64,000 nt of DNA, taken from positions 3,298,501 through 3,362,500 of the forward strand of contig NC_062982.1 of the NCBI RefSeq assembly GCF_023078275.1, in the 5' to 3' direction. The notes under the pieces are model-generated. The model had not been told where the DNA came from. It saw only the letters and a list, made by a program, of their open reading frames with translations, and did not search any database. Positions 40,290 through 51,554 of this stretch are shown in pieces. Source of the DNA: Leguminivora glycinivorella. Lineage: Eukaryota; Arthropoda; Insecta; Lepidoptera; Tortricidae. Numbering within the stretch: position 1 is the first letter of the stretch; each line of letters starts with the position of its first letter. The translations under genes and the position numbers were made by a program.

Positions 40290-43200
40290 CTGGAATGAGA
40301 AATGAGAGTAAAGGAGCATTCCGTAAAAAAGTCTACCATTATCTCATACAAACGCGAATTTTCTGCAAATTGGCTGGCGTAAGGATCTTTTTTTTTTTGA
40401 GGTAATATGCAGAATTACGCACACAAAACTGATTGCATGCTTCAAACGTCGAAAAAAATGGCTACACACGAAACATAATGCATTTGTACGGAACAGCCCA
40501 TGGAATGCTCCAAAATTGACGATGAAGTGTGCAAATCTGAACTGAGTGTTTGAACGAGATCGGCTGTATACTGTATCGTCAACTTAATTTATTTCTGATT
40601 AGAGCTTCACATTCACTTGACTCCAAAAGACCAGGCCAGATATTACTTGAACTTCAAGTTAATGATAAAGGTAAAGCTCTCTTAGAAGAGAGCTTTCCTG
40701 TTGCATCATTCATTAATATATCCCTAACAACCATTGTAACTTCGTTCATAATCTCTTAGGCCCACTTGCACCAATTAGTTAACTCAGGGTTAGTGGTCTG
40801 TCATCTGTCAAATTCCATACAAAATGGTGGGTTAACCCTCTGATTAACCCTCCATTTTCGTTGTTGCAAGTGGCCCTTAAAATACCAACCACCTTACCCC
40901 TTATACTTGATAATCTCTTCTATATTATGCCTTAGCTGATCATCACTAAGTGAATCCAACTCTCTGATCTTCCGATTGAACTACGACCTCAGACCTTGGG
41001 CTGTCATTATTCCTTGGTCAGCTATATCAAGATATTATTATACCCTGCCTTACCCTTGATCTTTGATAATCTCCTCAATATTATCCTTCAGCTGAACATC
41101 AGTAAGTGAAGCTAGCTCTAGCCTTCGTCCCACACCAAGTCTCTCATATTGCTCAGCGTTAAACCACTGGTCTGCGAGCATGGGGAACGCTAGGAGAGGT
41201 ACACCAGCGCGGATGGCCTCGTCTGTGGACTGAAGGCCTGCTTGCGTGATGAAGAGCACTAGCTTCTTGTGGCCTGGGAACCAAAGAAATATCATGTCGA
41301 CTATTAAATTGAATTAGCAATTACCAAGTTCTAAACTATCATCTTTACACCTAATAGGTATGTTACAGATCCGTTTTGACATCCAACCCGAAAATTTTAC
41401 ACTACTTAGACGCACGGCCGATCTCCATCCTTACTTGGTAGATATTCCACGAATCCGCACGAAGCGCTTTGCTTCTTCTTTTCTTATGCGCACTGCCAAG
41501 GAGTGGAATTCCTTGCCGGCAGCTATATTTCCGAGCTCATATAACCCGGCAACCTTCAAATCAAGAGTCAACAGGCATCTTCTAGGCGAGCTCACTCCAT
41601 CGTAGGCCACGTCTTTGCCTTTGGCTAGTCTGTGGCCACGAGTAAGCCCATTTATTAAAAAAAAAAAAAAAAGAAAAAAAACCATATACTAAACTGTTAA
41701 CTGGATGCTGATAAGCAACAATGTGTCAACCCACACGCCAACCATTTTGAGAAAATGGCGTCTAAAGATTTTTTCTCATTTTTTTGTGTTTCTCTTAAAA
41801 AAATTGTTTTTATATAGATTGTTGTGTTTTTCAGCTATAATGCGTTCAGTAGTAGTGATTATTGTAGCTTAATTTCAAAACAAACTTCAATTTGACGAAA
41901 TAATGCCCTTTTCTTTTATTGCGAATTGTTCGACGACGTCAAACTTTTTCAAGACTGTGTTATGATACTTAACCCACTTTTGCTAATTGTTTAAAAATAT
42001 CTATGAGTCTTAAATAAACATGTTAAAGCACATAAATTGTTGTTGTAAAATACTCTACCTATGCATATTTTTAACTTTATAAGTGTTAAGTAACATATCA
42101 GTCATGGTTTATTTATTTTTATTAACATTTAACTACACTAGAACAATCTTTATTTAGTTAATACTTAAAAAAAAACAACAATCGTTTATGAAAATAACCT
42201 ACTTACAAAATAAAACTTAAAGAAATAAACTAAAACTACCTAAAAATAAAACTTAAAATAATAAACTAAAACTACCTAAAAATAAAACCTAAAATAATAA
42301 ACCTTGCCCACGTGGCAAGGTACCCATCACGCAGGCAGCATTCCCGCGCTGTATTGCGATTGCAATCTTTTGCGCGAGAAAACTGCCCGCGCGAGGGTCC
42401 CCCGTTGACTCCCTCAACCGCCTGCCCAGTTCTCTGCAGAGCCCGCGCGCACCGCCACCCCACGGACCGAGTGTCTCGACACCAAAAGCTACAAATTCGT
42501 AATTGGTGCCGAGACAGCTATATTTATTTCTTTTAAAACGCTCTCGGGCGTCAGCCGCCGCCCCGGCATTTTTAGTGGTGGCTGAAATGTAGGACGCTGC
42601 CAGCGTATCGGTGCAGGTAGCGTCCCACACCAGCGCACGGCCCATCCTCCAGGGAATCAACGACATCCCATCAGGGCGCTTGCCGTCGTCCCGCGCGATC
42701 TGGGGTTCTAAAGCAGCTGGGACGCCGGCGCTGACGAGCGATCGCCTTAAGATGTCGTTGAGTGCCGCGTGACGGGACAGCCGACCGGCGCCCGAAGAGC
42801 AGGATAGTCCGTGGTGCCCGAGACGATCAACTGCGGCCCCGCAAGAGGTGCAGCTGTGGTCAACACACACATCAGCCCCAACTCGGAGTCCTGCTGCGAT
42901 TCGGAGGGTTTGCGGGTCGATGAATGTGCCTGTGTTTGGTGATGGGTATGCATGTAACCATTGTCCAGACTCGGGCCGGGACACTGCCAGGAGCCTTGCG
43001 CGGTCTTTACCCGAGGACGTATGGAGTAGGGCTTTCAGGACAGTATCACATGGTCATGGTCACTTATGTTATTAGGTATGTAGGAATCAATACATTATTT
43101 ATTAATCAAACCTTTTAATGATTTTTCTACTCCCGAACATTCGTCATTTACAGGATTGTGCGTATCGAAAAAACTGAAAACGCATTGTTTGGTTCTGTAA

Positions 43201-46200
43201 TCATGGCAACGCATTGCATTAACGATACTGCATGCGTGCGCGGGAAGGATTTGGGCAGCTGAGCTGACAGTGCAAACCTTTTCAATACAGGAAACAGTGT
43301 GAATTTCGCGAGAATTATTTAAAAAAAACTATTAAAAACCAAGTGCATGGTCGTTGTAAAAGTATTGTATGCAATGGTGTTTAACTGACTCCAAAATACT
43401 CGTGGAAAGTACGCCACTCATATTTCTTGACCTCCTTTAAACGCCTGTTGAATAAAATACTATAAATTAACAATTAGAGTAATGATCATTTCTAGACACA
43501 TATTTAAATTATCTGTGCTTTTTCAACAAAAAATCGTTACAAAAACCAAATAATCATCTTTAAAAAAAATAAACTAATTATCTAAAATATACAACAAAAT
43601 ATTTTTTACGCTAAGAAATAGACTAAGTCATTTAAATTATGAATAACTCATGACTTGTACAAGAACAAAACATAAAATATCTTTAACAAAATAATAAACT
43701 ACCATTCAGTAAGTATTCAAAAATCAAACAATATTTTTATGCATACATTAACACGTCTTAATGTAATTAGTAATTATAAAAAAATAGTAGCTTATATTAG
43801 ATTTTTATATAAACACGTACTTGTAAAAAATGTTTGCAAATTATAATAACGAATATGTATATTCATGACTTAAAATGTTCAATTTCGTACTGAATTTACC
43901 ATTCATGTGCAAAAATATACTAATGGACTAAGTCATAACTTATTCAAACATAAATTAATATGAACAGTTATATTTTACAATATAGTGTCATGGTACTTAC
44001 ACCAAAAACGAACAATTTATGACCCGAATATAATTTAACAATAATGACTTATGTTTTATAACACGGGTCGTAGCATAAAACAACGAATAAAATATCATTT
44101 TGTGTTCAAGTCTCATAGTGGGTAACTATGTCATTTTTTGCGTTTTGCAAGAATGAGTCAAGTGTAAAAAAATCGTTGAGTTAACCCTCATAACACATTA
44201 TTGTAATTTAAATATGTCTTCTGCCAATTACTATAATAAGTTAAGGTTCTTGATACATTAATGCAAAACAGGCAACACACGATAAAGGAATAGTGTTAAC
44301 CTATTTTTTTACTTTTGGGATAGTGAAAATTTTCAAAATGAAAAGGTCATTTTTGCAAATAGAAGTTTAAAAATCCAGCTATAACATGGCATTAAAATCT
44401 CATTTTTTTAGTTTTTGTGGGTTGACACATTATTGCTTATCAGCATCCATTACTTTACCTATGACAATGTTCAATTCAAGTATGCCCAATATGCTATAAG
44501 GGTTCTAGACTGTGTACGAATTAAACAATTACGACTCATAAATAGTATATGGTAATGATTTAAAACTGACGAGCGTTTATTAAGTACGATGCAGTTCCCC
44601 AAATGCTCACGATTGAAGACCTCTTCGTTCTGTTGATGGTAATGACTAACGACCAATCAGAATGACATGACCTCCATAAATGTATAAATCCAGATACTCA
44701 CGCAGCAGATCCGACTGCGGCAGCCACTCCGCCGTCCGCACATTGTCCGGCAGCCCGACTGGCGGCTCCTTCCACTTCCACAGCACGTCGTACGGCAGCG
44801 CCCGGAACACCCGCACGAACACCGCCATCCGCTCCGGCGGCAGCAGGGACGGATCCGTGTTCGTGCCGAAACTCATGTAGATGACCCCGTGCTTTGATGA
44901 GTCCATCCAGGATTGTAAGTCCTGGAAATATCAAAGGTAGAAAGTGTCTTGAGAAGCTCACGACGGGCCTACGGCCTAATCATTCGCCTGCCTAAATCCC
45001 AGTCATTTGAGGTCTGCGCGGCATGTCCTCTTCTATACAGCTCCCTATCGCCCACCATCTCATCATTTATTTGTTTCCGTTTCATATCGTCTTTCACTCA
45101 GTCCAACCATCTTTTCCTCGGCTTTCCTCTCGTTACTTCCTTCGACATTCTTCAAAATACTCATCCCTTCGCATTACATACCCAGACCATGCTAGTCGAT
45201 CAAAAAAAGATGTTTTTGTTAATATTCAGACAGATTCATTCATTCAGATTCATGTCGCTATACGCCACATTAAAGCGTTTAAGGATTTCGGGAACGTTGT
45301 ATTCCTGCCGGTGAGTAAGGCTGCCAGAGCTCAACGAGGGTGCGGTGTGTTGGTGACGGAAGGACCTATGGAACTAATTTGTTCCGTCTATTTATTTATT
45401 TATATTGTTCGGAGAACCAACAGCTATTAATACAGAAAGGTTAACTTAATTAGGTTACAAAAAGCCAATTACAGGTTCCCACCAATAGTAACATACTGGG
45501 AGTTATTAGGTGGTTTACACTATCACATTGCAATACTAAGCAACCTACTTAATCTAACTAGATTGTAAATAAAGAGTTTGACAAATAAAATGAAAAAAAA
45601 AAAAAGATTTTAAACAAGACAAAACAAAAAATATCATACTTAAATGACACACTCGCTTTAAAAAACTACAGTTACAACTATTGTCCTTTGAGTCGTCGGC
45701 AACCCGAACCCTCCTTAGAACTTGTACACTCCTTTTTGCTGTGTACTTAACACAGCAAAAGGGAGTGTACAAGTTTCTAATGGGTTGGCAATGCGCATAT
45801 GACACTCCTTGAGTTGCAGGCGTCCATAGGTTACGGTGACCGCTTTCCATCAGGCGGACCGTGTGCTTGTTTGCCACCGACGTAGTATTTAAAAAAAAGT
45901 ATGAAAAAATTCGCACACATCCAGGATTCTGTTGGTCAGAGTCAGAGCGGATGGACCAGCGGTCGCAGGTTCGAGTACTACTGGAAGTGTGAATATTTTC
46001 ATTTATTCTTTAATTTTAAAATATATGCAGTATCATTTGCAGATGTTTCTGTATGATAAGAATAGTTTATTTTCACTCGTCACCCGTTGACCACGAACAC
46101 TGTAACGTTCGAAACCGTTTTCATATTTTTATTTCAAGTTTATTTTAGTTAATGTTAGCGAATTCATGATCGTGATCAACCACATGTGTGACGTCACCTG

Positions 46201-49200
46201 AACGAGCATATTTTTTCTTGATGTGTCCGAGGTCAGTTTTTTTGTATACTTTTTTTGTTTTATACTGAGTTTTAATATATGCTAATCACTAAGCGTGATT
46301 TGTCGTCAAGGCCAGACCGGTCATCGTAATTATGTTTTTTTCTGCAGAACCTTTGTTAAACAAGAAAAAGAATAATAGCAAAGTTCGCATGACTTTGTAG
46401 GTATATTATATAATTACAGTCACTAAATCATCTAATGATAAGGTTCGAAGGACGGACGGAAGAAAGGACGATTCTAAATATGTGCTATTTGCAATTGTCA
46501 TTGTAAATAATGTTATGTTATTAAAACCGGCCAAGAGCGTGTCGGGCCACGCTCAGTGTAGGGTTCCGTAGTTTTCCGTATTTTTCTCAAAACCTACTGA
46601 ACCTATCAAGTTCAAAATAATTTTCCTAGAAAGTCTTTATAAAGTTCTACTTTTGTGATTTTTTTCATATTTTTTAAACATATGGTTCAAAAGTTAGAGG
46701 GGGGGGGACGCACTTTTTTTTCCTTTAGGAGTGATTATTTCCGAAAATATTGATATTATCAAAAAACGATCTTAGTAAACCCTTATTCATTTTTAAATAC
46801 CTATCCAACAATATATCACACGTTGGGGTTTGAATGAAAAAAAATATCAGCCTCCACTTTATATGTAGGGGGGGTACCCTAATAAATCATTTTTTTCCAT
46901 TTTTTATTTTTGCACTTTGTTGGCGTGATTGATATACATATTGGTACCAAATTTCAGCTTTCTAGTGCTAACGGTTACTGAGATTATCCGCGGACGGACG
47001 GACGGACGGACGGACGGACGGACGGACGGACGGACGGACGGACGGACGGACGGACGGACGGACGGACGGACAGACAGACATGGCGAAACTATAAGGGTTC
47101 CTAGTTGACTACGGAACCCTAAAAATCGAAATAAGATGTCATATATTAAAGATAAAATGACGAGCACCACCAGTGGTGAAGGCCGGATTCGAACCGGCGA
47201 CTTTTAGCAATCCGGGCCAAACGCCATCACCCCTATGCCGGTTCGAATCCGGCCTTCACCACTGGTGGTGCTCGTCGTTTTTTCTTTAATATATGACATC
47301 TTATTTCGATTTTTAATTTATATATAGTAGTGTGACTACATAAAAAACACAAATCAGAATATTTGTTAAAATAATTTGATTTGTTCCCATAGTTGCGTAA
47401 TGTTATGTTATGTTAAAACGTTTAGATAAACGGTGTAGTAGCACAGTATAATAAAGAGTACTATCGTACAGTATGGCCACTCCCGCTCCCCGCTGAAAGT
47501 GCCGCCCACCCCCTCTCGGTTACCTCACAGTTACCGCCTGTCAAAAACGCGAACAGTCAACCTGTCATATCTCACTCATACAAGCATGGTACGCGTTCAC
47601 CTACACGAGCTTAGACTGTGTGTTAGGAACGCACCTCTTTCATATTTGGTCGCCAGTGTCCGAGGTGGGTAGTAGCTAGTTAGCTAGGTACTTATAGATA
47701 GGTAGTTACATACTCGTATATTATTTAAATTGCTTCTGGCAACGGGGTAGACACGAAACTACTCAATTTTCAGCGCCACTCTTAGCAATTTTATTAAGGG
47801 TCACTTGTACTTCCCGCTTAACTCAAGGTCAGTGGGCTGTCAACTGTCAAATTCTATATAAAATGGGGGATTAACCTCGGGTTAACCCTCTATTTCCGGT
47901 AGTGCAAGTTACCCTAAGGGCCACTTGCACCAACGAAAATGGTGGGTTAACCCACCATTTTATATGGAATTTGACAGATGATAGCCCACTTAACTCTGAG
48001 TTCGGTGCAAGCTGGCCTAAGAGCTTTAAAGAAAAAATATGACAGTGACAGGTTGCTTCTCTGTATGTCGCCTACACCACAATTTAGGTTGGGACCTATA
48101 TCAGTCTTCTACGATGTCTATAAGAGGAAAAAAATATGATTTAGTAATATACTCAAAATTTTCAGTTAAGTACCATTAAATTTATATCTAGGCTACAAAC
48201 ACAAATAAATACCGATTAGTATAGAACACAATGTTGATGTCATGATTAGATTTGAAACATAGATTTGAGGATAAAATCTCTAAATTAAAATAATGATAAA
48301 AAACAGGTTTAAGTATAATATGTATTATGCAAATATGCATGTCACTTTCACCTTATTGATTTCATCGTGAGTGCAATCAATTATGTACATCAATACTGAG
48401 TTAGAAAAAATAAATATGATCGTGATCACCGATTAAAATATTACAGAGATACATCTATTAGTCGATACACATAATTTTTAGGGTTCCGTAGTCAACTAGG
48501 AACCCTTATAGTTTCGCCATGTCTGTCTGTCCGTCCGTCCGTCCGTCCGTCCGTCCGTCCGTCCGTCCGTCCGTCCGTCCGTCCGTCCGTCCGTCCGTCC
48601 GTCCGTCCGTCCGTCCGTCCGTCCGTCCGTCCGTCCGTCCGCGGATAATCTCAGTAACCGTTAGCACTAGAAAGCTGAAATTTGGTACCAATATGTATTT
48701 CAATCACGCCGACAAAGTGCAAAAATAAAAAATGGAAAAAAATGTTTTATTAGGGTAATAAAACATTTTTTTCCATTTTTTATTTTGTAAAGTGGGGGCC
48801 CCTACATGTAAAGTGGGGGCTGATATATTTTTTCATTCCAACCCCAACGTGTGATATATTGTTGGATAGGTATTTAAAAATGAATAAGGGTTTACTAAGA
48901 TGATATTTTGATAATATTAGTATTTTCGGAAATAATCGCTCCTAAAGGAAAAAAAAGTGCGTCCCCCCCCTCTAACTTTTGAACCGTATGTTTAAAAAAT
49001 ATGAAAAAAATCACAAAAGTAGAACTTTATAAATACTTTCTAGGAAAATTGTTTTGAACTTGATAGGTTCAGTAGTTTTTGAGAAAAATAAGGAAAACTA
49101 CGGAACCCTACACTGAGCGTGGCCCGACACGCTCTTTGCTGTGTACAGCAAAAGGGAGTGTACAAGTTTCTAATGGGTTGGCAACGCGCATGTGACACTC

Positions 49201-50198
49201 CTAGAGTTGCAGGCATCCATAGGTTACGGTAACCGCTTTCCATCAGGCGGACCGTATGCTTGTTTGCCACCGACGTAGTATAAAAAAATGTATAGGAATT
49301 TAGTATATTTTGAGTAGGAGGCATAAAACAACGCCTTATACTCGTATAAAATAAATAATCTATGTATACAATTTCGTCAACTCACCTGAGGCAAATCCTT
49401 GGACGGTGCACAATTAAGGCTCCCCAAATGTATGACATTCGGCGGCACAGGACGATAGCCCTCGAACACAGGATCTATATTCACCATCAACAACTCCACG
49501 TTATTCTTCAACTCTTCCAATGGAGGCATATCCTCGCCAAATAAATCACGAAGCATCGCATCTTGTTTCTCTTGATACAACATCATTAACCGATACATCA
49601 GGTAGCGATTGTATAACTCCGTAACCTTCTCCCATAAAGTAAGGTTAAAGATACGGGTTCGTAAGAAATCTGGGTACAGGATTGGGTTGACAGGAGCACC
49701 CATCATCTGGTAATTCTCATCCAGTCCCCCTAGAGAACTCATCAATATGATAGGCGCCTTGAAGACGTGAGACAGTGCCAGCACCGGTCTCGGCCACGCT
49801 TCTGCGATCACTAAATCGAACTTTTCTTTTTCAAACACCTTCTTTGTAGCCTCACTTTTAATTTGCTTCGGGAATATTTCCGATATAAGATCAAACGCTG
49901 TATCGATTTGCGTGTATAAATCATTTCGCTTCCCGCTAGCAGTTTTGATGAAACGGTCGATCCATGGAGCGTAGGATATGTCATGAAGATCGACTTCTGT
50001 GAGATTCGGCGGTGCCTGGTCCGGGAATGCTGGATCAGTAGTCAATATAACAACACGATGATGCTTCGCTAACTCTTGTGCTATTGGGCGGAACACCACC
50101 TGATGGCTGATAGATGGAGTTGGCACAACGATGAGAATTCGCGCGGTATCTCCGTATGCGCAGAGGCATATAAACACGCTTAGCCACCCGTCCACCAT
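40031..50198 (-). CDS. UGT-B: UDP-glycosyltransferase, 4 exons (join of 49386-50198, 44702-44921, 41054-41273, 40031-40289)
   Basis: Paralogue of UGT-A with the same exon sizes, phases and 503-residue length, about 20 differences in total. Seen: signal peptide (MVDGWLSVFICLCAYG), His32 in PTPSISHQVV, SFGTN, the complete UGT signature in exon 3 ending DQ, a C-terminal TM segment and the KVKTA tail. No stop, frameshift or broken splice site, so it is predicted to be a functional ER glucosyltransferase acting on small lipophilic substrates. Introns are 4.46 kb, 3.43 kb and 0.76 kb, far more compact than UGT-A overall. Physical order is UGT-B upstream of UGT-A in the direction of transcription, a head-to-tail cluster. 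UGT33-like family placement is inferred from N-terminal motifs. Confidence 0.92.
40758..40878. mobile_element. MITE, GGGCCACTTGCAC family, in UGT-B intron 3
   Basis: Inverted ends aggcccacttgcacc and ttgcaagtggcccttaa, with a ggttaaccctctgattaacc core. Absent from UGT-A intron 3. Related to the tandem pair in intron 1 of both genes. Confidence 0.75.
41054..41273 (-). CDS. UGT-B exon 3 (signature motif exon)
   Basis: Acceptor gttcccag, donor GTAAGG. Encodes HKKLVLFITQAGLQSTDEAI, then the rest of the signature with MLADQW in place of MLGDQW of UGT-A. Frame and split codons match exon 3 of UGT-A. Confidence 0.92.
41398..41690 (+). pseudogene. LINE 3' fragment with A tail in UGT-B intron 2
   Basis: Encodes the end of a LINE RT on the plus strand: RTKRFASSFLMRTAKEW, NSLPAAIFPSSYNPATFKSR and stop near 41605, then a short 3' UTR and an A-rich tail at 41656-41690. 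A decayed copy of the same family is at 37057-37445. The breakpoint with UGT intron sequence is about 41397; unit A lacks the insertion. Confidence 0.8.
42175..42300. repeat. ~38-bp AT-rich tandem repeat, about three copies
   Basis: aaactaaaactacctaaaaa units recur at about 42226, 42264 and (partly) 42190. They directly abut the 3' end of the minus-strand gene fragment that follows, so they may be that element's 3' tail repeats. Confidence 0.7.
42289..42984 (-). pseudogene. retroelement-like C-terminal fragment with a nuclease-like motif
   Basis: 231 codons, GC-rich in an AT-rich setting. A Cys/His cluster (CVDHSCTSCG then HHGLSC) is followed by DDGKRPDGMSLIPWRMG and ALVWDATCTDTLA, then FGVETLGPWGGGARGL and AQKIAIAIQRGNAA. 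Proteins with this layout recur in many copies in invertebrate genomes as the tail of reverse-transcriptase-type polyproteins. The RPDG...WDAT spacing is reminiscent of a PD-(D/E)XK-type nuclease (inference). The upstream RT is missing. The family name is not known to me. Confidence 0.6.
42985..44416. other. AT-rich interior of the TIR element, no gene
   Basis: No open frame worth calling. Imperfect repetition of phrases such as ataacttat, gactaagtcat and aaaatat, compatible with an old non-autonomous element body. Confidence 0.5.
44702..44921 (-). CDS. UGT-B exon 2
   Basis: Acceptor atttccag, donor C|GTGAGT. Encodes DLQSWMDSSKHGVIYMSFGT through WLPQSDLL. One residue differs from UGT-A exon 2. 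There is no exon 2' duplicate beside it, but its 3' intron flank (44660-44701) resembles the flank of exon 2' in UGT-A. Confidence 0.93.
44922..46520. other. UGT-B intron 1, 3' part: repeats shared with UGT-A
   Basis: Collinear with 6242-7516 and 13228-13500 of unit A. Contains the orthologous interspersed repeat (44928-45296), CGTCGGTGG fragments (45297-45390 and 45680-45888) and the Penelope terminal block near 46080-46105, here with a short deletion (ctgtaacgttcgaaac). The segment 46175-46215 is the uninterrupted site that in unit A holds the giant palindrome. Confidence 0.75.
46527..47125 (+). mobile_element. GGTTCC element with long GGAC microsatellite
   Basis: Full-length copy: ccggccaagagcgtgtcggg at the 5' end, ggttccgtagttttccg, a G run near 46698-46706, tacatgtaggg-like block, gagattatccgcggacggac, (GGAC)n to about 47070, gacagacatggcgaaactat and ctacggaaccctaaaaa at the 3' end. 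Inserted into host sequence around tgttatgttat, which is repeated on the far side near 47399. Confidence 0.85.
47112..47325. repeat. palindrome containing tRNA-like arms
   Basis: Arms of about 95-100 bp (aatcgaaataagatgtcata ... complement near 47300-47320) around a ~15-bp centre at 47215-47230. Each arm contains a T-arm-like ccggttcgaatccggccttc with a ccttcacca end. The minus-strand reading also has a ttgctaa loop like a Ser(GCT) anticodon loop, but there is no D arm. A tRNA-derived repeat, not a working tRNA gene. Confidence 0.65.
47442..47668 (+). mobile_element. 227-bp element, copy 2, with 7-bp target duplication
   Basis: Starts cacagtataataaag and ends gtgtccgaggtgg, flanked by GTAGTAG at 47435-47441 and 47669-47675. 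Unit A has the empty site (about 13545-13551) with a single GTAGTAG. Confidence 0.85.
47797..48018. mobile_element. two head-to-tail MITEs (orthologous to 13676-13897)
   Basis: Same order and boundaries as in UGT-A intron 1, so the pair was in place before the duplication. Confidence 0.75.
48481..49135 (-). mobile_element. GGTTCC element, inverted, with very long GTCC microsatellite
   Basis: Reverse orientation. Starts gggttccgtagtcaactagg; (GTCC)n runs from about 48531 to 48639 (about 27 units); ends at cccgacacgctct, lacking the last few bases of the canonical end. It interrupts what in unit A is the hairpin at 14930-15107. Unit A's 12 kb between that hairpin and 27131 is absent here. Confidence 0.85.
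49136..49282. repeat. CGTCGGTGG-family fragment in UGT-B intron 1
   Basis: From tgctgtgtacagcaaaaggg to the outer end cgacgtagtata. Orthologous to 27131-27248 in UGT-A, where the same element hosts the nested LINE. Confidence 0.7.
49386..50198 (-). CDS. UGT-B exon 1 (signal peptide and acceptor-binding domain)
   Basis: 813 bp from the ATG at 50198 to CTCAG|GTGAGT. Encodes the signal peptide, ARILIVVPTPSISHQVV, TTDPAFPDQAPPNLTEVDLH and on to APSKDLPQ. The proline at 59 (AFPDQ) is the usual residue in related sequences as I recall them; UGT-A has Arg there. Confidence 0.94.
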
Positions 50199-50853
50199 TC
50201 TCAAGCTGAATCACACAAATGCGAAGAATGCAAAACTATAATGCCGCTGTAGTAACACTTGTATAATTTCTGCCTTAGTTGGAGGTTTGTTAGATGTGAT
50301 TTTTCTTTACAAACTTGACTCGTGTTGTGTGTTATCTCGAGAATGACCGGGCAGTTTTAAGGTTAAGTACTACGCGCTTGTGCGCAAGGTGCAAGGTTAA
50401 GCAGGTACAGTCGAGTTCATAAATATGTTTACATTCTTCACTCATTGCAATAATTTATAAACGCGACTGTACTAATAAAACTATAAACATAGAACTAACT
50501 GACAGCTACGATGATTTGTGCTGTCATCTCATAATTTATAGGTATATGTAATACACAATTATGTGTATTTCTATATTTTTTATTTGTAATACTAAGTAAT
50601 TAGACACTCCTTGAGTTGCAGACGTCCATAGGTTACGGTGACCGCTTTCCATCAGGCGGACCTTATGCTTGTTTGCCACCGACGTAGTATTAAAAAAACA
50701 TACAGTTTTAATTGGTACTTAGGTGTAGTAATGGACAAAAAGTCTTAAAGATTAGTTTGCCTTTGTTAGATTGAACAGATGTGTTCTTTCTCCAAGTAAT
50801 AAAATAAATGTAATTTTAGTGACGTTTTCGATATAAAAAATATATTTAAGAAA
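50199..50853. other. UGT-B 5' flank
   Basis: Probable promoter region. Collinear with 28177-28422, 28536-28570 and 33735-33860 of unit A. Contains a CGTCGGTGG fragment at 50603-50691. No TATA box or factor site can be fixed with confidence. The conserved tacagtcgagttcataaata near 50405-50425 occurs in both genes. Confidence 0.5.
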
Positions 50854-51398
50854 CCGGCCAAGAGCGTGTCGGGCCACGCTCAGTGTAGGGTTCCGTAGTT
50901 TTCCGTATTTTTCTCAAAAACTACTGAACCTATCAAGTTCAAAACAATTTTCCTAGAAAGTCTTTATAAAGTTCTACTTTTGTGATTTTTTTCATATTTT
51001 TTAAACATATGGTTCAAAAGTTAGAGGGGGGGGACGCACTTTTTTTTCCTTTAGGAGCGATTATTTCCGAAAATATTAATATTATCAAAAAACGATGTTA
51101 GCAAACCCTTATTCATTTTTAAATACCTATCCAACAATATATCACACGTTAGGGTTGGAATGAAAAAAAATTTCAGCCCCCACTTTACATGTAGGGGGAG
51201 TACCCTAGTAAAACATTTTTTTCCATTTTTTATTTATGCACTTTGTCGGCGTGATTCATATACATATTGGTACCAAATTTCAGCTTTCTAGTGCTAACGG
51301 TTACTGAGATTATCCGCGGACGGACGGACGGACGGACGGACGGACAGACAGACATGGCGAAACTATAAGGGTTCCTAGTTGACTACGGAACCCTAAAA
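50854..51398 (+). mobile_element. GGTTCC element upstream of UGT-B
   Basis: Complete copy from ccggccaagagcg to ggaaccctaaaaaa with a short GGAC tract (about 51316-51343). The sequence between it and the next copy (51399-51554) is AT-rich and has no gene. Confidence 0.85.
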
Positions 51399-51554
51399 AA
51401 TGGTGTATGTATGTGATTATCTTTTTTGTTGTAACGTGTTATTGAACAATTATGTGTGTTTATGGAGAAACGAAGTACCTATAGAGTTTGTTTCTTTTAT
51501 TAGTTCAATATTAAATGAGTGTTTTTTTTGCATTTTAGATCGTTTATTAAAAAA

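Larger units (their letters stand above)
41702..44449. mobile_element. 2.75-kb TIR element in UGT-B intron 2
   Basis: 33-bp terminal inverted repeats with one mismatch: tggatgctgataagcaacaa at 41702 and the complement ttgcttatcagcatcca ending at 44449. No transposase frame is found. The interior holds a tandem AT-rich repeat (42175-42300), a retroelement-like gene fragment (42289-42984) and about 1.3 kb of AT-rich sequence. It is absent from UGT-A. Superfamily unassigned. Confidence 0.8.

Noticed and set aside
46904..48728. open frames made of repeated PSVR or GRTD-type residues
   Set aside because: They are translations of the GGAC/GTCC microsatellites inside GGTTCC elements.
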